Assembly (NCBI RefSeq): GCF_900105675.1
Contig: NZ_LT629786.1
Span: 6,138,001 to 6,202,000 of the forward strand
Reading direction: 5' to 3'
DNA length: 64,000 nucleotides
Source: Pseudomonas synxantha
GTDB lineage: Bacteria > Pseudomonadota > Gammaproteobacteria > Pseudomonadales > Pseudomonadaceae
Part shown: piece by piece, positions 33,154-41,635 of the stretch
Layout: the number at the start of each line of letters is the position of its first letter
Numbering within the stretch: the stretch's first letter is position 1
Translations under genes and position numbers: made by a program
The notes under the pieces: generated by a model
What the model saw: only the letters and a program-made list of their open reading frames with translations
Told to the model about the DNA's origin: nothing
Databases searched by the model: none

Positions 33154-33205
33154 CGCAGGCTCGGGTAGAAGGTTTGGCTTAGAGTATCAGTACGCACCGG
33201 CTCCC

Positions 33206-33294
33206 TGTGGGAGGGGGCTTGCTCCCGATAGCGGTGTTTCAGCCATACATTCATAGCTGATAGGCCGTCATCGGGGGCAGGCCCCTACCACATT
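33206..33294. repeat. REP doublet (REPIN), class I, copy 4
   Basis: Left arm TGTGGGAGGGGGCTTGCTCC and a partly decayed right arm (CATCGGGGGCAGGCCCCTAC) around a spacer. It stands between the SulP gene and the choline-binding protein gene, on a gap where both genes read leftward. Confidence 0.85.
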
Positions 33295-33309
33295 TGGATC
33301 GAGGCGCAT

Positions 33310-34230
33310 CTAGAGTTGGGCTTTTACCGCGGGCAACGCATCCTGGCCATCCAGGGTTTTCACGCCGTCGAGCCACTTGTCCAACACCGCCGGGTTGGCC
33401 TTGATCCACGCCTTGGCTGCCTCGGCATTGCTGACCTTGTTATTGGCCACCTCAGCCATGATGCTGTTCTCCATCTCCTGGGTAAAACTCAGGTTGGTGA
33501 GCAGTTTTCCCACATTCGGACAGGCCTGTGCGTAACCCTTGCGGGTCAAGGTATACACGCTGCCGGTGTCGCCAAAGTACTTTTCGCCGCCCTTGAGGTA
33601 ACGCATTTTCAACTGCACGTTCATCGGGTGTGGAGTCCAGCCGAGGAAGGTGACGAAACGCTGTCTCTTCACTGCCCGCGAAACTTCGGCGAGCATCGCC
33701 TGTTCACTGGATTCGATCAGCTTCCACTGGCCGAGATCAAAGTCATTTTTCTTGATGATCTCCTGCAGCGAGATATTCGCTGGCGCTCCAGAGCCGATGC
33801 CGTAGATTTTCTTGTCGAACTTGTCGGCAAACTTGTTCAGGTCGGAAAACTCGTGCACCCCGGCGTCCCATACGTAATCCGGCACGGCGAGGGTGAACTC
33901 GGTGCCGTCGAGGTTTTTCGCTAGCTGCACCACATCGCCGTTGGCCACGAACTTGTCATAGAAACCCTGCTGCGCGGGCATCCAGTTGCCCATGAACGCG
34001 TCCACCTGGCCATCCTTGAGCCCGCCAAAGATAATCGGCACCGCCAGGGTGTCGACCTTGGGCTTGTAGCCCATGCCCGTCAGCAGAAAACCCGTGATGG
34101 CGTTGGTGGCGGCAATGTCGCTCCAGCCCGGATCGGCCATCTTTACCGTTTCACAACGGGCGTCCGCGTACACATGGGCGCTGCTTAAGGCGAGTACCGC
34201 TACGCTTAGCACCACAGTCAACTTTTGCAT
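33310..34230 (-). CDS. Choline/betaine-type ABC transporter substrate-binding protein
   Basis: The 306-residue protein has a signal peptide (MQKLTVVLSVAVLALSSAHVYA) and an OpuAC-type binding domain (CETVKMADPGWSDIAATNA, GNWMPAQ, FLGWTPHPMNVQLKM). The aromatic residues in these segments are the kind that cage quaternary amines in ChoX/ProX proteins. It is 18 bases downstream of betC, in the same direction, so it probably captures choline-O-sulfate or choline in the periplasm. No ABC permease or ATPase gene is adjacent, so it must work with a transporter encoded elsewhere. No lipobox is seen; it should be a soluble periplasmic protein. Confidence 0.9.
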   Translation of the reverse strand: MQKLTVVLSVAVLALSSAHVYADARCETVKMADPGWSDIAATNAITGFLLTGMGYKPKVDTLAVPIIFGGLKDGQVDAFMGNWMPAQQGFYDKFVANGDVVQLAKNLDGTEFTLAVPDYVWDAGVHEFSDLNKFADKFDKKIYGIGSGAPANISLQEIIKKNDFDLGQWKLIESSEQAMLAEVSRAVKRQRFVTFLGWTPHPMNVQLKMRYLKGGEKYFGDTGSVYTLTRKGYAQACPNVGKLLTNLSFTQEMENSIMAEVANNKVSNAEAAKAWIKANPAVLDKWLDGVKTLDGQDALPAVKAQL

Positions 34231-34248
34231 GGCCTTCCCTCTGTTTAT

Positions 34249-35763
34249 TTATTGGTTTTGGCAGGGTTGTGGATAACGTGCCTTGCGCTCCAGGTCGTCG
34301 AGGTCGATATGGTTGCGCATGTACTGCTGACTGGCGTCCACCAGTGGCTGGTGGTCCCAGCTCTTCAGCTTGCCTTGGGTCAGCGCCTCGAACACCAGGC
34401 GGCGACGGCGTTGGCTGGCGAGCACCTGTTGGTGGATCGCCGGTATGTCCCATTTAGCCCGCGCTTCGCGCAAAAACGCTTCGAACAACACTCGGTGTTC
34501 CGGTGACTCGCTGAGGTTCTCCCGCTCGTGCGGGTCGTTATGCACATCGAACAGTAGACAAGGATCGTCTTCGCTGTAGATGAATTTGTAGGCGCCCCGG
34601 CGGATCATCATCAACGGGCTGATAGTGCCTTCGGCCATGTATTCGCCAAACACTTCGTCGTGCCCGCCCTGCCCCTGCAAGTGTGGGACCAGCGAACGGC
34701 CGTCCAGTGGCAGGCGCGGGTCCAGTTCGCCGCCGGCCAGTTCTACCAGGGTCGGCAACAGGTCAGCGGTGGACACGGCCTGAGTGACGCGGCCAGCGGC
34801 GAACTGCCCCGGCGCACTGATCAGCAGCGGTACGCGGGCGGCCATTTCGAACCAGTGCATTTTGTACCAGAGGCCGCGTTCGCCGAGCATATCGCCGTGG
34901 TCGCCGGAGAAGATGATGAGCGTGTCGTCGGCCAGGCCGGTGTCTTCCAGGGTTTGCAGGAGCTTGCCGACATTGCTGTCGATATAGCTGCACGCCCCGA
35001 AGTAGGCGCGGCGCGCATCGCGGATCTTGTCCACAGGCAGCGGTTTGTCCCACAAGTCATAGACCTTGAGCAGCCGCTGGGAGTGTGGATCCAAATCTTC
35101 TTGCGTCGGCGTTGCAGGCAAAGGGATGTCGGCGTCGTCGTACAGATCCCAGAACGGCTTGGGAATGGTGTAGGGGTCGTGGGGATGGGTCATCGACACG
35201 GTCAGGCAGAACGGCTGGTCACCGTCCTCACGAATATGATCGAACAGGTACTGCTGGGCCTTGAACACCACCTCTTCGTCGAAATCCAGCTGGTTGGTGC
35301 GCACACACGGGCCGGCTTGCAGCACCGAGGACATGTTGTGATACCAGGTAGGACGTACGTCCGGTTCATCCCAGTTCACTGCCCAGCCATAGTCGGCCGG
35401 GTAGATGTCGCTGGTCAGGCGTTCTTCGTAGCCGTGCAATTGGTCGGGGCCGCAAAAATGCATCTTGCCCGACAATGCGGTGCGGTAGCCGAGGCGTCGC
35501 AGATAGTGGGCATAGGTCGGCACATCGGCGGGGAAATCGGCGGCGTTGTCGTAGGCGCCGATCTTGCTCGGCAACTGGCCGCTGACCAGTGTGAAGCGCG
35601 ACGGTGCGCACAACGGACTGTTGCAGTAAGCGGCGTCGAATACCACGCCTTGAGCGGCGAGGCGGCTGAGGTTGGGCAACTTGATCGGGGACGGCCCGTA
35701 GAACGGCAGCATTGGCGCGGCCATTTGATCGGCCATGATGAAAAGAATGTTCTTGCGCTTCAT
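34249..35763 (-). CDS. betC: Choline-sulfatase
   Basis: BetC hydrolyses choline-O-sulfate to choline and sulfate. The 504-residue sulfatase has the metal site NILFIMADQM and the formylglycine motif C-x-P-S-R at C52 (PLCAPSRFTLVSGQ). FSGDHGDMLGERGLWYK follows with further metal ligands, and a C-terminal choline-sulfatase extension (DVHNDPHERENLSE and beyond). There is no signal peptide, so it is cytoplasmic. The start at 35763 was chosen over an ATG six codons upstream. It diverges from its LysR regulator across 103 bases and precedes the binding-protein gene. Confidence 0.96.
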   Translation of the reverse strand: MKRKNILFIMADQMAAPMLPFYGPSPIKLPNLSRLAAQGVVFDAAYCNSPLCAPSRFTLVSGQLPSKIGAYDNAADFPADVPTYAHYLRRLGYRTALSGKMHFCGPDQLHGYEERLTSDIYPADYGWAVNWDEPDVRPTWYHNMSSVLQAGPCVRTNQLDFDEEVVFKAQQYLFDHIREDGDQPFCLTVSMTHPHDPYTIPKPFWDLYDDADIPLPATPTQEDLDPHSQRLLKVYDLWDKPLPVDKIRDARRAYFGACSYIDSNVGKLLQTLEDTGLADDTLIIFSGDHGDMLGERGLWYKMHWFEMAARVPLLISAPGQFAAGRVTQAVSTADLLPTLVELAGGELDPRLPLDGRSLVPHLQGQGGHDEVFGEYMAEGTISPLMMIRRGAYKFIYSEDDPCLLFDVHNDPHERENLSESPEHRVLFEAFLREARAKWDIPAIHQQVLASQRRRRLVFEALTQGKLKSWDHQPLVDASQQYMRNHIDLDDLERKARYPQPCQNQ

Positions 35764-35810
35764 GGTTACTCGGCATTCCATAGGCGGTATTTATGCGACT
35801 GAGCATGCGG

Positions 35811-35837
35811 CCCATGAAACATGGGGTAAAGCCCATG
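35811..35837. promoter_or_regulatory. Candidate operator between betC and its LysR regulator
   Basis: CCCATG (35811-35816), AAA, CATGGG (35820-35825) forms a 15-base palindrome, and a third CCCATG half-site follows at 35832-35837. A clustered repeat of this kind in a divergent 103-base LysR gap is a plausible binding site. The motif is seen; the factor is inferred. Confidence 0.45.
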
Positions 35838-35866
35838 CAAAGCAATGTCTAGGATAAGTTGAGCTT

Positions 35867-36817
35867 ATGTATAACGCACTAGGTAACCTCTCTCTCGACC
35901 TGCTGCGTGCCTTTGAAGCGGCAGCGCGGCATCGTAGTTTCACCGCCGCCGCGATGGAGCTGGGCACGACTCAACCGGCCGTCAGCCAGCAGATCAAGCG
36001 TCTTGAAGAGCAATTGGCAATCCGCCTGTTTGACCGCATTTATCGCGGTATCGAACTGACCGACGCCGGCGCGTTGCTGTACGAGCATGTGCAAAGCGGC
36101 TTGCAGAGCATCAACCTGGGCCTCAGCGCCATTTCCCAGCAAGACCAGCATGAAGTGCTGCAAGTGGCCACCGACTTCGCCTTCGCTGCCTATTGGCTGA
36201 TGCCGCGCCTGCACCGCTTCCACCAGGCCAACCCGCAGGTGGATGTCAGCCTGGTGACCAGTGAGCGCAACCATGCCACCCTGCGCAGCGATATCGATGT
36301 GGCGGTGTTGTTCGGCGATGGCCGCTTCAAGCAGGGCGACAGCTTGTGGTTGTTCAACGAGGAAGTGTTCCCAGTGTGCAGTCCGCAATGGCTCAAGGAC
36401 CAGGCAGCACCGCTGACCGTGCAGGCCTTGCAAGATTGCCCGTTGCTGCACCTGCGTCAGGAAAACAACAGCCGGTGGTTCGACTGGAACGGGGTGTTCC
36501 GTGAACTGGGTATTACGGCCGCGCCGACCCCTGGTCAATTGCGTTTCGATAACTACACCTTGCTGATCCAGGCTGCGATTGCCGGCCAGGGTGTGGCCAT
36601 CGGCTGGCGCCACCTGGTGGATAACCTGCTGGAACAAAACTGGCTGTGTCGACCGATCAGCGACACCGTGACCTCGCGTTTCGGCTATTACGTGGTGCAA
36701 CCCCAGCGCAAACGCCGTGGGCAGTTGGTCGAGCGCTTTGTCGAGTGGCTGGTCGCTGAACAGGCCAGCAGTGCGCAGTCGTTGACCGGGCTGGCCCTGC
36801 CATCGATTGCGGTCTAG
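35867..36817 (+). CDS. LysR-type regulator of choline-sulfate utilisation
   Basis: The 316-residue protein has the LysR winged-helix N-terminus (LDLLRAFEAAARHRSFTAAAMELGTTQPAVSQQIKRLE) and an effector-binding C-terminal domain (about 95-305). The divergent arrangement with betC, equal to PA0032/PA0031 of PAO1, indicates the regulator that controls choline-sulfatase; the likely inducer is choline-O-sulfate or choline. The start has an AGGATAAG-type site upstream. No other role is evident. Confidence 0.92.
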   Translation: MYNALGNLSLDLLRAFEAAARHRSFTAAAMELGTTQPAVSQQIKRLEEQLAIRLFDRIYRGIELTDAGALLYEHVQSGLQSINLGLSAISQQDQHEVLQVATDFAFAAYWLMPRLHRFHQANPQVDVSLVTSERNHATLRSDIDVAVLFGDGRFKQGDSLWLFNEEVFPVCSPQWLKDQAAPLTVQALQDCPLLHLRQENNSRWFDWNGVFRELGITAAPTPGQLRFDNYTLLIQAAIAGQGVAIGWRHLVDNLLEQNWLCRPISDTVTSRFGYYVVQPQRKRRGQLVERFVEWLVAEQASSAQSLTGLALPSIAV

Positions 36818-36847
36818 GATCGGCGCATATTGGATCCGGAGTCCGTC

Positions 36848-37174
36848 ATGCAACGTATCAAGGGCTACCACGCCCACATCTACTTCGATGCCAGCACTAT
36901 CGAACAGGCCCGTACCCTATGTGAAGACGCGGCCAGGCTGTTTCCCCTGCGCATGGGCCGTGTGCATGAGAAGCCGGTGGGCCCGCACCCGAATTGGAGC
37001 TGCCAGCTTGCGTTCGAGCCGGAATACATCGGTGTGGTATTGCCGTGGCTGGCGCTGCATCGCAATGGCTTGGTGGTGTTCCTGCACCCTGAAACCGGCG
37101 ATGACTTGAAGGACCACACCGATTACGCGGTATGGATGGGGGCCATGCGCGAATTGAATCTGTCGGTTTTTTAA
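36848..37174 (+). CDS. DOPA 4,5-dioxygenase family protein
   Basis: The small 108-residue protein has the DOPA-dioxygenase family features: HAHIYFDASTIEQARTLCED at the N-terminus, the conserved GPHPNWSCQLAF with its histidine, and LFLHP-like VVFLHPETGDDLKDHTDYAVWMG. The plant/fungal members open the ring of DOPA; the bacterial members' substrate is unknown. GGAG lies eight bases upstream of ATG 36848. It follows the LysR gene by 30 bases and may be co-transcribed, but it has no obvious link to choline sulfate. Confidence 0.88.
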   Translation: MQRIKGYHAHIYFDASTIEQARTLCEDAARLFPLRMGRVHEKPVGPHPNWSCQLAFEPEYIGVVLPWLALHRNGLVVFLHPETGDDLKDHTDYAVWMGAMRELNLSVF

Positions 37175-37247
37175 CCTTCCTTAGCAGATAAAACCTCACG
37201 TCTCCGTCAAAAAAATCCCGGAGATCTGTAGGATTTATCTTGTCGCG

Positions 37248-37282
37248 TCTCATTATATGGGATTGATATTTATATATTGAGA
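37248..37282. promoter_or_regulatory. AT-rich dyad upstream of the galactonate genes
   Basis: An imperfect inverted repeat (TCTCATTATAT ... ATATATTGAGA) lies about 70 bases before dgoK within a markedly AT-rich stretch of the 176-base gap. It is the best candidate for the promoter/operator of the dgo genes. No regulator gene is adjacent to name the factor. Confidence 0.4.
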
Positions 37283-37350
37283 TATTGCTGGCCGTAGGTT
37301 TATATTCGCCCATTTGCTTTTTTCAGCACCCACTCATTTCAGGTGAAGCG

Positions 37351-38310
37351 ATGCAGGCGCAATTGATCGCGCTCGATTGGGGGACCAGCTCCCTTCGTGC
37401 TTACAAACTCGGCCCCGCAGGCGTGGTGCTGGAACAACGCTCGCTGGCCTTGGGCATCATGCATTTGCCCAGCGAACCCCGGAACATCGCAGGCGTTGAC
37501 TGTACTGACGGCTTTGAGTTGGCGTTCGATACCGCCTGCGGCGATTGGCTCGACGCTCAGCCGAGCCTGCCGGTTATCGCCTGCGGCATGGTCGGCAGCG
37601 CCCAGGGTTGGAGCGAGGCGGCTTATCGCAGTACCCCTGTAGACGTCGCCAGCCTCGGCCAAGCGTTGCACTGCGTACGCAGCTTGCGCGCAGTAGATGT
37701 GCATATCGTGCCGGGGGTGATTGAGCAGGTTGGCCTGCCCAATGTGATGCGTGGCGAAGAAACCCAGGTGCTCGGCGTGTTGCAAGGCCTTGGTGCCCAG
37801 GTGTTGATTGGGCTGCCCGGCAGCCATTCCAAGTGGGTCGAGGTGGTCGAAGGTCGCATTACTCATTTCGACACCTTCATGACCGGTGAACTGTTTGCGA
37901 TATTGAGCAAGCACAGCATCCTGGGTCGCACCCAGCAGCCGTGCGAGCAGTTCCAGGCCGAGGCTTTCGACCGCGGCGTGCACGTAGCGCTTTCAAAAGA
38001 TGGCCAACGTGGCGTGCTGTCGACGCTGTTCAGTGCCCGCACCTTGGGGCTGACCACTGAACTGGCGCCCGAGCAGCAGCCCGACTATCTGTCCGGCCTG
38101 CTGATCGGTCACGAACTCGCTGGCTTGCCAGACAACGCCAAACATAAACCAATCATCCTGGTGGGCGCGGCACCCCTCTGCGCGCGCTATCAACGCGCCC
38201 TCGCCCTTTGCGGTTTTGCCCATGTGAGCCTGGCGCAGGAAGCCACCGAACGCGGCCTGTGGCAATTGGCCGTGGCGGCTGGGCTCATTCAACCTGTAAC
38301 GGAGGCCTGA
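37351..38310 (+). CDS. dgoK: 2-dehydro-3-deoxygalactonokinase
   Basis: DgoK phosphorylates 2-keto-3-deoxy-D-galactonate with ATP, the second step of D-galactonate breakdown. The 319-residue protein has the phosphate-binding ALDWGTSSLRAYKL near its N-terminus, CGMVGSAQGW, LIGLPGSHSKWVEV and a late glycine-rich VGAAPLCARYQRAL segment. The start at 37351 is preceded by AGGTGA. It is the first gene of dgoK-dgoA-dgoD-dgoT and is separated from dgoA by a single base, implying coupled translation. Confidence 0.94.
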   Translation: MQAQLIALDWGTSSLRAYKLGPAGVVLEQRSLALGIMHLPSEPRNIAGVDCTDGFELAFDTACGDWLDAQPSLPVIACGMVGSAQGWSEAAYRSTPVDVASLGQALHCVRSLRAVDVHIVPGVIEQVGLPNVMRGEETQVLGVLQGLGAQVLIGLPGSHSKWVEVVEGRITHFDTFMTGELFAILSKHSILGRTQQPCEQFQAEAFDRGVHVALSKDGQRGVLSTLFSARTLGLTTELAPEQQPDYLSGLLIGHELAGLPDNAKHKPIILVGAAPLCARYQRALALCGFAHVSLAQEATERGLWQLAVAAGLIQPVTEA

Positions 38311-38311
38311 C

Positions 38312-38932
38312 ATGCTCAAGCAAGCACTCGCGCAAAACGGTTTGATCGCAATCCTGCGCGGCATACGCCCGGATGAAGCCCAGGCTATCGGTAAGGTGCT
38401 GTACGACGCGGGGTTTCGTGTGATCGAGGTCCCGCTCAATTCGCCCGACCCGTACACCAGCATCCGCACCCTGCGCGACAGCCTGCCCGCCGATTGCCTG
38501 ATCGGTGCCGGCACGGTGTTGACGCCGGAACAGGTCGAGCAGGTCAAGGCTGCGGGTGGTCAGGTGATTGTCATGCCCCATAGCGATGCCAAGGTCTTGC
38601 GTGCCGCCAAGGCGGCGGGCCTGTATTTGTCGCCTGGCGTGGCCACTCCCACAGAAGCTTTTGCTGCACTGGCCGAAGGCGCCGACGTATTGAAGCTGTT
38701 CCCGGCCGAGCAAATCGGCCCGGCAGTGATCAAGGCATGGCTGGCGGTATTGCCGGCTGGCACCTTGTTGCTGCCGGTGGGCGGCATTACCCCGGACAAC
38801 ATGCAGGTGTTCATCGACGCCGGCGCCAAGGGGTTCGGGTTGGGTTCCGGGCTGTTCAAGCCGGGAATGACAGTGGATCAGGTCGCGAGCCATGCCCAGG
38901 CTTATGTCGCCGCCTGGAAAGCCCTGAGCTGA
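38312..38932 (+). CDS. dgoA: 2-dehydro-3-deoxy-6-phosphogalactonate aldolase
   Basis: DgoA splits 2-keto-3-deoxy-6-phosphogalactonate into pyruvate and glyceraldehyde-3-phosphate. The 206-residue class I aldolase has LIAILRGIRPDEA with the catalytic Glu region, GAGTVLTPEQVEQV, and the Schiff-base lysine in LKLFPAEQIG, followed by VGGITPDNMQ. It is the galactonate form by its clustering with dgoK and dgoD; the same fold in the Entner-Doudoroff pathway would be Eda. Confidence 0.95.
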   Translation: MLKQALAQNGLIAILRGIRPDEAQAIGKVLYDAGFRVIEVPLNSPDPYTSIRTLRDSLPADCLIGAGTVLTPEQVEQVKAAGGQVIVMPHSDAKVLRAAKAAGLYLSPGVATPTEAFAALAEGADVLKLFPAEQIGPAVIKAWLAVLPAGTLLLPVGGITPDNMQVFIDAGAKGFGLGSGLFKPGMTVDQVASHAQAYVAAWKALS

Positions 38933-38980
38933 TATCAAGTTCCGCGCCCACAGGCGCTGCATCTATAAGAGAGACAAGAG

Positions 38981-40129
38981 ATGAAAATCACCAAACTGAC
39001 GACCTTTATCGTCCCGCCGCGCTGGTGCTTCCTCAAGGTCGAAACCGACCAGGGTGTGACTGGCTGGGGTGAGCCTGTGGTCGAAGGCCGCGCTCACACC
39101 GTCGCGGCTGCTGTCGACGAACTGTCCGACTACCTTATCGGCAAAGACCCACGCAATATCGAAGACATCTGGACCGTGCTCTATCGCGGCGGCTTCTACC
39201 GTGGCGGTGCCGTGCACATGAGCGCCCTCGCCGGCATCGACCAGGCGCTGTGGGATATCAAGGGCAAGGCCCTCGGCGTCTCGGTCAGCGATCTGCTGGG
39301 CGGCCAGGTGCGCGACAAGATCCGCGTGTATTCGTGGATCGGCGGCGACCGACCTGCCGACACTGCCCGCGCCGCCAAAGACGCCGTGGCCCGTGGTTTC
39401 ACCGCGGTAAAAATGAACGGCACCGAGGAGTTGCAGTTCGTCGACAGTTTCGAAAAAGTTGACCTGGCCCTGGCCAACGTCGCGGCCGTGCGCGATGCAG
39501 TTGGCCCTAACGTGGGTATCGGCGTCGACTTCCATGGCCGCGTGCACAAACCTATGGCCAAGGTGCTGATGAAAGAGCTCGACCCGTACAAGCTGATGTT
39601 CATTGAAGAGCCGGTGCTCAGCGAAAACTACGAGGCGTTGAAAGAATTGGCACCGCTGACCAGTACGCCGATTGCCCTGGGCGAGCGCCTGTTCTCGCGT
39701 TGGGATTTCAAGCGCGTACTCAGCGAAGGCTATGTCGACATCATCCAGCCGGACGCCTCTCACGCGGGCGGTATTACCGAAACTCGCAAGATTGCCAACA
39801 TGGCCGAAGCCTACGACGTGGCCTTGGCCCTGCATTGCCCGCTCGGTCCAATCGCGTTGGCGGCGTGCCTGCAGTTGGATGCGGTTTGCTACAACGCGTT
39901 TATCCAGGAGCAGAGCCTGGGCATTCACTACAACGAGAGCAATGACCTGCTCGACTACGTGCGTGACCCGGGCGTATTCGACTATGACCAGGGCTTTGTG
40001 AAGATTCCGAACGGGCCGGGCCTGGGCATCGAGATCAACGAGGAATATGTGATTGAGCGCGCGGCTATCGGCCATCGCTGGCGCAATCCGATCTGGCGTC
40101 ATGCCGATGGCAGTTTTGCGGAATGGTGA
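38981..40129 (+). CDS. dgoD: D-galactonate dehydratase
   Basis: DgoD removes water from D-galactonate to give 2-keto-3-deoxygalactonate. The 382-residue enolase-superfamily protein has an N-terminal capping domain ([36 protein letters not shown]) and a barrel with metal ligands around [22 protein letters not shown] and [10 protein letters not shown]. Further on [20 protein letters not shown] and [11 protein letters not shown] complete the site. It follows dgoA by 48 bases and is read with the AGAGACAAGAG ribosome site. Confidence 0.96.
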   Translation: MKITKLTTFIVPPRWCFLKVETDQGVTGWGEPVVEGRAHTVAAAVDELSDYLIGKDPRNIEDIWTVLYRGGFYRGGAVHMSALAGIDQALWDIKGKALGVSVSDLLGGQVRDKIRVYSWIGGDRPADTARAAKDAVARGFTAVKMNGTEELQFVDSFEKVDLALANVAAVRDAVGPNVGIGVDFHGRVHKPMAKVLMKELDPYKLMFIEEPVLSENYEALKELAPLTSTPIALGERLFSRWDFKRVLSEGYVDIIQPDASHAGGITETRKIANMAEAYDVALALHCPLGPIALAACLQLDAVCYNAFIQEQSLGIHYNESNDLLDYVRDPGVFDYDQGFVKIPNGPGLGIEINEEYVIERAAIGHRWRNPIWRHADGSFAEW

Positions 40130-40154
40130 TTCCTACTTGAAGAATCGCGGTTAA

Positions 40155-40240
40155 AAATGTGGGAGGGGCGGTGCGACGATGTCGACTGACACTCAGCCAT
40201 CGGGGGCAAGTCGAATCGTCGCACCGCCCCTCCCACATTT
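40155..40240. repeat. Enlarged REP doublet (class II), copy 5
   Basis: Arms begin like class I (AAATGTGGGAGGGG) but then carry an inserted segment CGGTGCGACGAT plus GTCGA or TTCGA, absent from class I. The right arm reads CATCGGGGGCAAG, then TCGAATCGTCGCACCG, then CCCCTCCCACATTT, so 16 bases are set inside the class I arm. The left arm has the matching segment. It separates dgoD and dgoT. Confidence 0.85.
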
Positions 40241-40297
40241 CTAACCGCGTTTATTCAGTTAGACCTATCCTCAATAAACATAAGAAGAGGCAACCCC

Positions 40298-41602
40298 ATG
40301 CACCCTGAACCCCTCACCGGCCAGGCTTCTTTAGTCACGCCCAGCCGAAAGCGTTTCTTCATCATGGTGCTGCTGTTTATCACCGTGGTTATCAACTACC
40401 TCGACCGCAGCAACCTGTCGATTGCCGCCCCGGCGCTGACCAGCGACCTGGGCATCGACCCGGTGCAGGTCGGGCTGATTTTCTCGGCGTTCGGCTGGAC
40501 TTACGCGGCCATGCAAATCCCCGGCGGCTGGCTGGTAGACCGCGTGCCGCCGCGTATTCTCTATACGGTCGCCCTGCTGCTGTGGTCGATTGCCACCGTC
40601 ATGCTCGGTTTCGCCGCCAGCTTCATCGCGCTGTTCGTGTTGCGCATGGCGGTGGGCGCATTGGAAGCACCGGCCTATCCGATCAACAGTCGTGTGGTCA
40701 CCACTTGGTTTCCTGAGCGCGAGCGCGCGACCGCGATTGGCGTCTACACCTCCGGGCAATTCGTTGGCCTGGCGTTCCTGACGCCGGTCCTGGCCTGGCT
40801 GCAACACCAATACGGCTGGCACATGGTGTTTGTCGTCACTGGGGGTGTCGGCATCCTGTGGGCCGCGATCTGGTACGCGGTGTATCGCGAACCGAAGGAT
40901 TTCAAGGGCGCCAATGCGGCTGAAATCCAGTTGATCCGTGATGGTGGCGGCCTGGTGGATATGCAGGCACAAACCGCCAAGGCGCCGTTCAGTTGGGTCG
41001 ACCTGGGTATCGTGCTGAGCAAGCGCAAACTCTGGGGCATATACCTGGGCCAGTTCTGCCTGAACTCCACGCTGTGGTTCTTCCTGACCTGGTTCCCGAC
41101 GTACCTGGTGAAGTATCGCGGCATGGACTTCATCCAGTCAGGCTTGCTGGCATCATTGCCGTTCCTCGCCGCGTTTGTGGGCGTGCTGTGTTCGGGGGTG
41201 TTTTCCGATTGGCTGATTCGCCGTGGAGCCTCGGTGGGCTTTGCGCGCAAGCTGCCGATCATCAGCGGCCTGCTGATTTCTACGGCGATCATCGGCGCCA
41301 ACTACGTGGACTCCACCGCGTGGGTCATCGCGTTCCTGGCGGTGGCGTTTTTCGGCAATGGCCTGGCATCGATCACCTGGTCATTGGTGTCGACCCTGGC
41401 GCCTGCGCGGTTGCTGGGGCTGACCGGGGGCGTGTTCAACTTCATCGGTAACCTGGCAGCGATTGCCACGCCTATCGTGATTGGCTTTCTAGCCAGCGGC
41501 GATTCGTTTGCGCCGGCGATTACCTATATTGCGGTACTGGCATTGCTTGGTGCGCTTTCCTACATATTGCTCGTAGGCAAAGTCGAGCGGATCGAGCTGT
41601 AA
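40298..41602 (+). CDS. dgoT: MFS D-galactonate transporter
   Basis: The 434-residue protein has twelve predicted membrane segments and the anion:cation symporter family start KRFFIMVLLFITVVINYLDRSNLSIAAPALTSDLGID, with a signature near GWLVDRVPPRILY between helices 2 and 3. It follows dgoD in the same direction after a REP doublet and is probably the D-galactonate/proton symporter of the pathway. A hexuronate carrier of the same family cannot be excluded from sequence alone. Confidence 0.9.
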   Translation: MHPEPLTGQASLVTPSRKRFFIMVLLFITVVINYLDRSNLSIAAPALTSDLGIDPVQVGLIFSAFGWTYAAMQIPGGWLVDRVPPRILYTVALLLWSIATVMLGFAASFIALFVLRMAVGALEAPAYPINSRVVTTWFPERERATAIGVYTSGQFVGLAFLTPVLAWLQHQYGWHMVFVVTGGVGILWAAIWYAVYREPKDFKGANAAEIQLIRDGGGLVDMQAQTAKAPFSWVDLGIVLSKRKLWGIYLGQFCLNSTLWFFLTWFPTYLVKYRGMDFIQSGLLASLPFLAAFVGVLCSGVFSDWLIRRGASVGFARKLPIISGLLISTAIIGANYVDSTAWVIAFLAVAFFGNGLASITWSLVSTLAPARLLGLTGGVFNFIGNLAAIATPIVIGFLASGDSFAPAITYIAVLALLGALSYILLVGKVERIEL

Positions 41603-41606
41603 AAGC

Positions 41607-41631
41607 GGGCGACCTCAGGGTCGCCCTTTTT
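41607..41631 (+). terminator. Intrinsic terminator after dgoT
   Basis: GGGCGACC / GGTCGCCC with a four-base loop and a following T run. It lies four bases past the dgoT stop and four bases before the end of the convergent flavoenzyme gene. Confidence 0.88.
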
Positions 41632-41635
41632 CGAG

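Noticed and set aside
34660..35802. Open frame of about 380 codons antisense to betC
   Set aside because: It mirrors the betC coding sequence, with no start signal and no domain.
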